DNA of 26,421 bases, from positions 1-26,421 of the IMG/VR virus record IMGVR_UViG_3300034177_000027; one strand, written 5' to 3'. The notes below the pieces were generated by a model that did not search any database, was not told the DNA's origin, and saw only the letters and a list, made by a program, of their open reading frames with translations. The translations under genes were made by a program, and so were the position numbers. This document shows positions 5,630-13,300 of the stretch, one piece after another (the first letter of the stretch is position 1; every line of letters starts with the position of its first letter). This DNA comes from a virus.

Positions 5630-6370
5630 ATGCATCCCTACGAGCAGATCGCCGACCACTACCGGCGACAGATCCGCGACGGCGCCCTCGCGCCCGGCGA
5701 GCGCCTCCCCACCGTCAAGGACCTCGCCGCCGAATACCACGTGTCCACGGCCACCGCCCGGCACGCCCTGTCCTGGCTGCAGGTCGAGGGCTACATCGTC
5801 ACCACCCAGCGCGGCAGCTTCGTCGCCCAGGAGCCGAACGCCGGCCCCAGCTCCCGCGACCGCCTGCTGCGCACCCACCGCACCGGATCGTTCCTGGCCG
5901 TCGGCGAGACCAAGCGGGTGACGTCCGCGGACGAGGTCGTGCCGCCGCTTTACGTGGCGCAGCTGTTCGACCTGGACCCGGGCGACCGGGTCATCCGCCG
6001 TGAGTACGTCACCGGCAAAGGCAGCCAGCGCCTCATGCTGGCCGTCGACTGGTATCCCGCGGACTTCGCCCGGCACGTCCCCGGCCTGCTGGGTACCGAG
6101 CCGGGCCAGCGCACTCCCGCACACCCCGGCTCGGGAAACGACCTGCTGGTGCAGATCGAGACCATCATGGGCCGCCGGGTGTCCAGTGGCCGTGACGCCA
6201 TGCACGGCCGTGACGCCGACGAACGCGAGGCCCGCCTCCTGGGCGTGCCGGTCGGCTCCCCGATCCTCGCCGGCGCACACGAGTGGTCCGACGACCAGGG
6301 CCTCATCGTCTACGGCGAATGGTGCCTGCCCTACCGCTTCGCCATCGGCTACGAGTACACCGTCGACTGA
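5630..6370 (+). CDS. GntR-family (HutC/UTRA-type) transcriptional regulator, 246 aa
   Basis: The N-terminal winged helix spans residues about 3-68: YEQIADHYRRQIRDG, then the GntR signature LPTVKDLAAEYHVSTATARH, the wing, and RGSFVA. The C-terminal half (about 90-240) fits a UTRA effector-binding domain: a FDLDPGDRVIRREYV-type strand region, and a closing GEWCLPYRFAIGYEY. HutC-type regulators bind DNA as dimers and release it when a small ligand binds the UTRA domain. The start is ATG at 5630 without a clear Shine-Dalgarno, so the mRNA may be leaderless. Three operator-like boxes lie directly upstream and also face the leftward gene pair. The ligand is unknown. A complete effector-domain GntR protein next to a phage integrase is less usual than an XRE repressor and may act as a second switch. 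Confidence 0.88.
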   Translation: MHPYEQIADHYRRQIRDGALAPGERLPTVKDLAAEYHVSTATARHALSWLQVEGYIVTTQRGSFVAQEPNAGPSSRDRLLRTHRTGSFLAVGETKRVTSADEVVPPLYVAQLFDLDPGDRVIRREYVTGKGSQRLMLAVDWYPADFARHVPGLLGTEPGQRTPAHPGSGNDLLVQIETIMGRRVSSGRDAMHGRDADEREARLLGVPVGSPILAGAHEWSDDQGLIVYGEWCLPYRFAIGYEYTVD

Positions 6371-6387
6371 TCCCGGGCATGACGAAG

Positions 6388-6425
6388 GCGCCCCCCGTCC
6401 CGGCGTAGGCCGGGACGGGGGGCGC
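6388..6425. terminator. Perfect 17-bp hairpin between convergent units
   Basis: GCGCCCCCCGTCCCGGC at 6388-6404 pairs perfectly with 6409-6425 around a GTAG loop. It lies between the 3' end of the GntR gene and the 3' end of the late operon, so it can stop transcription from both sides. No U tract follows on either strand, which is common for terminators in high-GC actinobacteria. Confidence 0.8.
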
Positions 6426-6444
6426 AGTGCTGTGCGGGGCTCGG

Positions 6445-8229
6445 TCAGGCGGTGGTGCTGTCCGTGATAAGTCCGAGGGTGGCCAGCCCGGTGAGGAGCG
6501 AGGCCAGGGCGGCGTTGCCGCCGCGCGATCCGGTGACGGCGGGCTTGGTCGTCGCGGTGGCGCCGTAGAAACCCAGCGTGGTGCCGAGGTGCCGCAGTGC
6601 CAGGGACACGATGACCGCGTCGTCCGTCGTCCACTCGTTGGCGGCTGAGCGGCGCCAGTTCGTATCGCGGCCCGCGCTGCCCGGCCCCACTTCGAGCAGG
6701 CCGGACTCCAGGATGCGGAACCGGTCGAAGGCGTCACCGGTCACGCCGCCGGCGAACGCGGTGTCCGTGGACGCGGCACCGGCCGAGGTGACAGCCCCGG
6801 TGAATATCGCGCCTGAGAGCAGGGCATACAGGGCCAGCGACTCGGCGCCCCTGGACAGGCCCGAGCCGAACATTCCCGCCATGAAGATCTCGGCCTGCGA
6901 GGTGTCTGACAGGTCCGTCGCGGTGCGCGTCACGACCAGGACCGCCAGCAGGGCCCCCGCCCCGGGAAACAGCGGGTTGACCACGTAGGGGTCCATGGCC
7001 AGGGCGGCCACCGCGGCCGCCTTGGTGCTGTAGACGGTCTGCCCGTACTGGATGGCCAGCTGCCCGTCGGTGGTGTTCGTGGGGAAGACCCAGATGCGCT
7101 GGATCGTGGACCGGCCCACGCCGCCGCCCACCGGGGTGACCACCCCGCCCAGGTCGTAGTTCGCAGGGTCCACGACGGTGACCGCCGCGGGGAACACCGT
7201 GGTGGAGCTGGTCCCGTAGCGGAAATTGGCGGGCGCCTGGGCGATGGTGGTGTGGATATGCGGGTCGTTGGTCTGGACGGCGCCCACGTAGTGGGAGAAC
7301 GCCCTAGCGAACAGCCGGCCCGAGGCCTGGGCCAGCTGCAGGTTCGCCCCGTTGGCCGTGACCTGATTGCCGTCCACGACAAACGGGCCGAGCGCGTCCA
7401 TCAGGTCGATCAGCTGGTTTCCCAGCTGGGACAGGATCTGCGGCGTCGACTGGTCCACGAAAATCGTGGCGGTCCCGATGTCATACGCCGTGACGCCCAG
7501 CACGATATGGGTGCGCCGCTGCGCATTGGTGGGCTTGCCGGCCTGCTGGACCACCGTCCCGGCGGAGCTCACCAGCCAGTACGTCGCCGACCGGGCCAGC
7601 GCCCCGGCGTCCAGCGCCACGGTCTGCGCGGCGGTCGACACCTGCGTCACCACGGGGTCGGTGGCGTCGGTGACGTAGTCCACGATGTACCCGGTCATGG
7701 CGCCGATGTCGACGGCGCTGGGGGTCGCCGAGGCGTCCAGTGTGCCGCCGGACATCACGCCGGTGGACAGGGCCGTGGAGAGGGCTTCCTGGACGTCGAC
7801 GTCGACGCCGCCGGCGGTCAGGGCCAGCGGGCCGGACATGGTCCCGCCGGCCAGTGGCAGGAACGCGTCGGCGAACACCGGGGTGATCGGGTCCGGCACC
7901 AGGACGTCCGCGAGGATGACCGCCGGGGTGGCCTTCAGCAGCTGCACGTACCGGACCCAGTCCGGCGCGTTGGCGAACCGGCCCTTCACCTGATACGTCC
8001 CGCCGGACGGGTTGATATCCGTCGCGTCGTTGGCGATGAGCGTGACCGTGAACTCGCCGCCGACCAGGCGCACCAGCTTGCCGCCGCCGAACGTCAGGTC
8101 ATCGCTCGGGATCACTCCCAGGTCCGGGCCGATGAACGTCAGGGTGCCCTGGATCAGCGTCCCGTCGGGCAGCGTCAACGGCTCACCCGAGGTGAGCGTG
8201 ACGGTTTCCACGCCAACAGGCAACGGCAT
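6445..8229 (-). CDS. Tail fibre / receptor-binding minor tail protein, 594 aa
   Basis: This is probably a trimeric fibre at the tail tip that contacts the host surface. The N-terminal domain (about 1-105) is beta-rich. It is followed by the fibre motif FLPLAGGTMSGPLAL near residues 124-138, a repeat type common in phage tail fibres. The middle is Ala/Thr/Val-rich beta structure, including HIHTTIAQAPANFRYGT. The extreme C-terminus (LGTTLGFYGATATTKPAV, then TGSRGGNAALASLLTGL and LGLITDSTT) resembles an end motif I recall from other actinophage structural proteins. The start ATG follows GGGAGGAAACGC. It is the last gene of the late operon, placed after the lysis cassette, and ends just before the bidirectional hairpin. 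Confidence 0.8.
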   Translation of the reverse strand: MPLPVGVETVTLTSGEPLTLPDGTLIQGTLTFIGPDLGVIPSDDLTFGGGKLVRLVGGEFTVTLIANDATDINPSGGTYQVKGRFANAPDWVRYVQLLKATPAVILADVLVPDPITPVFADAFLPLAGGTMSGPLALTAGGVDVDVQEALSTALSTGVMSGGTLDASATPSAVDIGAMTGYIVDYVTDATDPVVTQVSTAAQTVALDAGALARSATYWLVSSAGTVVQQAGKPTNAQRRTHIVLGVTAYDIGTATIFVDQSTPQILSQLGNQLIDLMDALGPFVVDGNQVTANGANLQLAQASGRLFARAFSHYVGAVQTNDPHIHTTIAQAPANFRYGTSSTTVFPAAVTVVDPANYDLGGVVTPVGGGVGRSTIQRIWVFPTNTTDGQLAIQYGQTVYSTKAAAVAALAMDPYVVNPLFPGAGALLAVLVVTRTATDLSDTSQAEIFMAGMFGSGLSRGAESLALYALLSGAIFTGAVTSAGAASTDTAFAGGVTGDAFDRFRILESGLLEVGPGSAGRDTNWRRSAANEWTTDDAVIVSLALRHLGTTLGFYGATATTKPAVTGSRGGNAALASLLTGLATLGLITDSTTA

Positions 8230-8254
8230 GCGTTTCCTCCCGGAGGTGCGGTGC

Positions 8255-8273
8255 TGCTACTAATCCGGTAGCA
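8255..8273 (-). repeat. Short inverted repeat between membrane-protein and fibre genes
   Basis: TGCTAC at 8255-8260 pairs with GTAGCA at 8268-8273 across 7 bases, in the 73-bp gap upstream of the tail-fibre gene. There is no T tract. It is weak as a terminator and could be an RNA processing or attenuation element. Confidence 0.3.
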
Positions 8274-8302
8274 ACTGGTAGATGGCCTGGTAGTTCTGGG
8301 AG

Positions 8303-8629
8303 TCAGCCGCCCTCGGCCTCGTCGATCCACCGGGTGCGCCGGTCGATCCGGTCGACCACGGCCGCCAGGATCTGGACGGTGCTCTCCAAGCCGCTCATGC
8401 GCTGGATCAGGCCGGGCCTGCCGGGTACCCCGGGCCGGTCGGGCACCCCGGCCCAGTCCTCGGCGATCTGGTCCAGGACCCGCAGCAGGGGAAGGATCTG
8501 GTCCAGGACCCGCGCCACGCGCAGGCCGAACCGTACGATCCGCCACACCAGGGCGCTGGCGGCCGCGGCCGCGACGATGAGGCCACACCACAGCATCACC
8601 GTGTCGGCGGCCGGCTGTCCGGTGGTCAC
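8303..8629 (-). CDS. Membrane-anchored coiled protein of the lysis region, 108 aa
   Basis: The start is a GTG at 8629 that overlaps the holin stop (GTGA). One membrane segment lies at residues about 11-31 (VMLWCGLIVAAAAASALVWRI). A helical region then contains the duplicated motif RVLDQI, a Pro/Gly-rich stretch (DRPGVPGRPG), and a final helix. A small membrane protein with a cytoplasmic or periplasmic coil next to a holin is typical of actinophage lysis cassettes. It could be a second holin, an antiholin or a spanin-like accessory; the sequence does not decide. The longer reading to 8692 overlaps the holin gene and looks like shadow. The stop context (TGA followed by C) and an open +1 frame beyond it are noted as a finding. 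Confidence 0.75.
   Translation of the reverse strand: MTTGQPAADTVMLWCGLIVAAAAASALVWRIVRFGLRVARVLDQILPLLRVLDQIAEDWAGVPDRPGVPGRPGLIQRMSGLESTVQILAAVVDRIDRRTRWIDEAEGG
8465..8513 (-). repeat. Tandem 19-bp repeat inside the lysis membrane-protein gene
   Basis: GATCTGGTCCAGGACCCGC at 8465-8483 recurs exactly at 8495-8513, 30 bp apart and in frame. The offset of 10 codons duplicates RVLDQI, so the copy lengthens a helix without a frameshift. Confidence 0.8.
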
Positions 8630-8871
8630 CGGTTTCTCCGGGCCAGGGCCTCCAGGCCGTCCGGGGCGTCGGTACGGAGGAAGCCGAGCCACCGCTGGAC
8701 GCTGGGCAGGGCCATGACGCGGGCCAGGCCGCCCGCGGCCGCGAGGCCCCCGCTCACCCAGGGCAGCGTCTCGGGTATGCCGCTCGCGCCGACGATCGCG
8801 GGGAGCGCGACGGCGAATGCCAGCACGCCCTGCAGGACCGTACGGATCGCGCGCTTGGTGTCGTTGGACAT
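8626..8871 (-). CDS. Putative holin, 81 aa
   Basis: A short charged N-terminus (MSNDTKRAIRTVLQ) precedes a first hydrophobic segment at about 14-30 (GVLAFAVALPAIVGASG). A second, weaker segment (VSGGLAAAGGLARVMAL) and a polar basic C-terminal tail follow. Two segments, small size and position between the amidase and another small membrane protein fit a class II-type phage holin. Such proteins form membrane lesions that let the endolysin reach peptidoglycan or that trigger lysis. The start is ATG at 8871, 24 bp after the amidase stop, and the next gene is coupled by GTGA overlap. Holins are too diverse for a firm family call by eye. Confidence 0.75.
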   Translation of the reverse strand: MSNDTKRAIRTVLQGVLAFAVALPAIVGASGIPETLPWVSGGLAAAGGLARVMALPSVQRWLGFLRTDAPDGLEALARRNR

Positions 8872-8894
8872 GGGAGATCCGTTTCCGCGAGGGG

Positions 8895-9770
8895 TCAGGC
8901 GTTGGGAACGTCGAGGCGGACGGTGACCTGCTCGATCGCGGCGGTGATGCGTGCGATCAGCGCATCGGCATCGATCTGCTCATCGTGGGCGGCGAGCGCG
9001 GTCGCGAGCTGGGCGATGACGGCCTGCAGCGCGGCGACCGTCGTCTTGATCTCCGCCACCCACCCGTTGGTGGCGGCCACGTGCTGGCCCATGGAGTAGG
9101 CGACGCCGGAGTCCGAGGCACGGGTGACGAGGGTCTTGTCGACGGTCGCCGTCTTCACCGCCTTGATCGCGGCAAGTACGTCGGCAAGCTGCTGGGCCTG
9201 GGCGGTGGTCAGGGACACGTCGTCCTCCGTGGGGGTGGTCTTGCCGGTGGTAAGCGCGACGATGCCGGGGAAGACGCGCTCGGTGAACTGCTTGACCCGG
9301 GCATCACCGGGGCAGGCAGTGCCGCCCAGGGACCATTCGGCGTGCAGCCGGTGGTAGCCGTAGCCGGGGTCGGCGGCGGTGCCGCAGATCCGCAGGGGGA
9401 TGCCGTGCTGCTCGTGGAGCCAGGCGCCGAGCTTGACGAGCGCGGCGATCTGCTCGCCGGTCCACGGGTCGGTGTGCTCCAGGTTGCTGGCGGTCTCGAT
9501 GCTCACCGCGCCGGTGCCGTCCGACCGCAGGTTCGCGGCGTAATTGGCGTCCGCGCGGGTCTGCGTGCCGATGAACTGGCCGAGATCCCCGTCGTAAGCC
9601 AGGCCGAAGTGGCTCTCCAGGTTGGTGGAGTCCCGCCAGTATTCGTAGATGCGCTGCTCAGTCCACGGGGCGGCGATGCTGTGCATGATGAACTGCGTCG
9701 GAACGATCGCCGCCTGCGCGTCAGACTCCGGCTGCAGCTCCATCTTCACGGCGCCCGGATACCAGGCCAT
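8895..9770 (-). CDS. Endolysin, N-acetylmuramoyl-L-alanine amidase (amidase_2/PGRP type), 291 aa
   Basis: This enzyme cleaves the bond between N-acetylmuramic acid and L-alanine in peptidoglycan. The amidase domain covers about residues 20-165. Likely zinc ligands are H30 (QFIMHSIAAP), H143 (RLHAEWS) and C153 (GGTACPGD), with the usual spacing of about 10 residues between the last two. The second half (about 185-291) is a long Ala/Thr-rich helical region with no recognisable LysM or peptidoglycan-binding repeat, so cell-wall targeting or oligomerisation may rely on this coil. The start is ATG at 9770 after GAGGAGGACCC. An upstream in-frame extension to 9890 lacks a ribosome site and has shadow composition. 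It is followed by the holin. Confidence 0.9.
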   Translation of the reverse strand: MAWYPGAVKMELQPESDAQAAIVPTQFIMHSIAAPWTEQRIYEYWRDSTNLESHFGLAYDGDLGQFIGTQTRADANYAANLRSDGTGAVSIETASNLEHTDPWTGEQIAALVKLGAWLHEQHGIPLRICGTAADPGYGYHRLHAEWSLGGTACPGDARVKQFTERVFPGIVALTTGKTTPTEDDVSLTTAQAQQLADVLAAIKAVKTATVDKTLVTRASDSGVAYSMGQHVAATNGWVAEIKTTVAALQAVIAQLATALAAHDEQIDADALIARITAAIEQVTVRLDVPNA

Positions 9771-9794
9771 GGGTCCTCCTCGGGGCAGCAGAAA

Positions 9795-9808
9795 GCCCCG
9801 GCCGGGGC
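9795..9808 (-). terminator. GCCCCGGCCGGGGC palindrome with T-rich tail before the amidase
   Basis: This perfect 14-bp palindrome lies in the 67-bp gap between the minor tail gene and the amidase. On the minus strand TTTCTG follows. It could be a partial terminator or attenuator that lowers lysis-gene expression relative to tail genes. Confidence 0.35.
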
Positions 9809-9837
9809 GGCTCGGGGCGGCGGCGTGGTGGGGCAGG

Positions 9838-10305
9838 TCAGGTGGCGGGCGCCACGATGAGTTCGCGTCCGGCGATGTCGCAGGTGGCATTGGCGCCGAA
9901 GCGCAGGTACACCGCCAAGACGTAGTACGTCGCCCCTGCTGTGAGGCCGGTCTGCAGGAAAGTCCGGCCGTAGGAGCAGTAGTCCCCGGGCGACGCGATG
10001 CCGTCGCCCACCACCGCCCGGAACACGGAGGCGTCGGTGATGAGCGTCCCGGTCGCGTCGGTGCCGAGGTACAGCTTCCACGTGACGGACAACCGGTCGG
10101 TGTTGGCGGCGTTGTTGCGGATGTTGGCGTTGATCGTGATGAGCGCCCGGCCGGTCGTGGCCGCCACGAACGTGGTCGCGACGACCGGCGTACCCGGGAC
10201 GTAGGTCGCGTCGGAGATGTTGCTGATGGTCGTGATGTCGGTCGCGGTCACGGTGGGCGGGAAGTCGGCGGCCAGGACGACGCTGCCGGCGAGGAGGTCG
10301 GGCAC
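9838..10305 (-). CDS. Minor tail / virion-associated protein, 155 aa
   Basis: The protein looks entirely beta-rich. The N-terminal part (LLAGSVVLAADFPPTVTATD) leads into strands such as GRALITINANIRNNAAN and VTWKLYLGTDATGTLI, and it ends in GRELIVAPAT. The pattern suggests a jelly-roll or carbohydrate-binding-like fold, as seen in small baseplate or tail-decoration proteins. The start is a GTG at 10305 preceded by AAGGAAGG, 14 bp after the large tail protein stop. No enzymatic motif is visible. Its position between the large distal tail protein and the endolysin supports a virion role. The family is unnamed. Confidence 0.7.
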   Translation of the reverse strand: MPDLLAGSVVLAADFPPTVTATDITTISNISDATYVPGTPVVATTFVAATTGRALITINANIRNNAANTDRLSVTWKLYLGTDATGTLITDASVFRAVVGDGIASPGDYCSYGRTFLQTGLTAGATYYVLAVYLRFGANATCDIAGRELIVAPAT

Positions 10306-10318
10306 GGTGGAGCCTTCC

Positions 10319-13300
10319 TTACAGGGCCCGGTGGGGCGTCTGGAACAGCCGGACCGGGGCCCCGGTGGAGTGGGTCTTGACGATGCCGTTGACGGAGCGG
10401 ACGACCGTGGCGGTCTGGGGTGAGGTGGCGCCGGTGATCGCGGTGACGGTCATCCGCTCGCCGCCGATCATGATGTCGAATCCGCCGCCGACGCTGGTGG
10501 TCCACAGCGGCCCGGAGGCGACCGCGATGTCCACGGCGGTCTCGGTGGTCGTGAGGTCCTCGTTCAGGGTGGTGGTGGCGCTGTCGTACCGGTCGGTGCC
10601 GTAGACGGCGACCTGGCGGGCCGCGTCGGGCATGCAGTAGAAGTCGATGGCGTGGGTGAACTGGTCGAAGGTCTCGCGGTAGCCGATGACCTGCTGTTCG
10701 ATCAGCTCGGGCGGGATCCGGGCCGGCATGCCGGACACCGTGACCAGGTCGCCCTGGTCCATCGCGAGGGCCGCCTCGGTGAGGGCGGAGTCGGCGGTGA
10801 AACGCGGGTTTTCCAGGGCGATGCGGATGACCTTGTACCGGGCCTCGTTGACGGTGCCCTGGAACACCCGCCACCCCGCCTGGTCGGGGCAGTCAAGGTC
10901 CCGGTAGAGCGACAGGGACGGCGCGTCGTCGTAGCGGCCGATACCGTCCGGCGGGGGCTGCACCGACATCGGCCCGGTTTCCTGGACGACGCGGGCCGAG
11001 GATCCGCCGTCCCTGGTCACGGTCACGTCGTTGCGGGCGGCCGGGTCGTCCTCGGCGGGCCACAGGTCCCCGGAGATGTGCCCGGCGTCGTACTCCAGAG
11101 CGAGGAGGGCCGTGTTGTTGTACTGCGACTTGCGGTCGCGGTAGCCCAGGCCGAGGACATCGCGCGGCTCGTAGACGAAGCCGCCGCCGTCGGAGGCCTC
11201 GCACTCCGCGAGGAGGGCCAGGAACGCCTTCTGGCCCTGGGGTCCCATCTTGGTGCCGTCGTTGAGGTTGCCGATGGACCGGAATTCGATGCCCTCTTCC
11301 AGGCACAGGCGCCGGACCCGGTCCCCGGCGGACTCGTTGGCGAACGCGGCCAGTTCCTGGCCGAGGTCGGAGATGTTGCGGGTGGCGTCGGCCTGCACGG
11401 AGATATGGCCGAACACGGTGCCGAGGTCGGCTGCGGTGGGGTTGACGATGACGCCGGTGACGCGGCCGAAGGTGATGCCGGTGAAGGTGTCGCCGCTCGC
11501 CTCGTAGACCCCCGCGTTGGGCTCGAGGGTGGCCAGCACCACATCGACGTCCGCGCCGTTCTGCACCATCTCCAGGGAGGCCCGCACCGGCAGGCCGTCG
11601 ATGCCGAAGCCGATCGGTCCTGTCTGGTCCAGCTCGACGCCGTCACGGTCCCGGACGCTGACGTAGAGCGAGCCGCCGGTGGCGTAGACCATGTCCCACC
11701 AGATGCCGGTACCGCCCGTGCACACCACCCGCAGCAGGATGTCGTTGTCGGCCTCCCCGCCTGGCGGGAGGCTCATCAGCCAGCGGGTCTGGTACTCGGT
11801 GGTGGCGGTGTGGGCCGGGACGAGGCCCTTGAAGATGGCCGTGCCGGGGACCGGCAGGGGGGAGGAGCAGTCGAACACGGAGGACGACGCGAGCTCGGGT
11901 GTCCCGGTGATGCGCATGAACGTGCCGTCGCCCAGCCCGCCGGCCAGGAACGTGGAGCCGTCCACGTCCTCGCATGACCAGTAGGCCACCGCCGGGGACG
12001 CCAGGGAGCCGCCGGAGGTGATGGCCCGGAACATGGCCGACTTCAGCGGGGTCTTGCCCTGCTCCAGTCGCCGCCGCATACCGGCCGCCTCGGCCTCCAC
12101 GTAGGCGTAGGCGTCGGTGGAGTCCCACTTCTCCTTGTACTCGGACATCTCGCCGTGCATCCGGTAGCGCCGGTTGGAGATGACGGCGTTCCCGGCGGCG
12201 ATCCACAGGTTGTCGTTCTCGGTGACCGCGTAGGTGCCGGTGGCCTGCGTGGTGAAGTCGACGTCGGACACGAGCGTCCCGGCGATGCCGCTGCGCAGCT
12301 CGAAGTGGTGGACGGCGCCGTGCAGCGGGTTGAAGCTGCCGTCGTAGCCGGGGACGGCCGCGCCGATGGACAAGCTCCGGACGGAGGCGTCGATGGTGGT
12401 GGTGCCCGCCGTGACGACCGGGTCACCGAGCTGGGTCCAGGCGCCGGCGATGGTGTCGGAGGTGTAGAAGACGACGGTGTTCCCGCTCGCCCCGTTGTCG
12501 ACGTCGAGCGTGAACCGTAGTGCCTGCCGTCCGCCCTGCGGGACGGGCCGGGTGCTGGTGATGACGTGTGAGGCGTTGGCGGGGTCGAACCACAACAAAC
12601 TGAGGCATCCGTTGCCCTCCAGCCGGCAGGCCCAGGCGTTGTCCAGGTCGATGGCCGCCCGGTACCGGCCGGCCAGCCATGCCTTCTGGCGCCACGACTC
12701 CGGCTGGAGGTCCAGGCGGATGTCGATGTCGCCGGGGATCTCCAGGGCGGCCCGCGCGACCGTGGTGATGCGGTCCCCGACGAGGGTCTCGCCGACGCGT
12801 GCGCCCTGCAGCCGCAGGGCGATCGTGCCGTGCGCCTTCGAGATCCGCACGGGAGTGTTGCGGCCGATCAGCCCGTAGTAGTCCCCGGTGGGGTTGCGGG
12901 GAGAGAACCGGCCGCTGCGGTTGTCCAGGGTGAACGACGCCTGTGACGGGCTGGACGCGGAACCTTCGGAGGACTTCCCGCGGGAGGTCTCCACGGCAGG
13001 CTCGGCCTTGCGGTAGCCGGTGATGTCCGTCCAGCCGCCGAGGTCCATCTCGAGGGCGAAGCCGCTGCTGTCCCAGTCCTCGGCGGCCGGGGCGGCATCC
13101 CCGACGGCGAACGACCAGTGGATGCCGCGCTCGACGCTGTTGGTGGGGTTGGCGGTGTTGGCGGTGATGACCTCACCGGGCCCGTTGTTCGCGTCGTGGT
13201 AGGCGCCGGACTGGCCGCGCACGATGGTACCGGCGTCGATGGCCTGCACGTCGAACGCCTCGGTGCCGATGGACCACGTGACCGCGTCGGCGGTGGTGTC

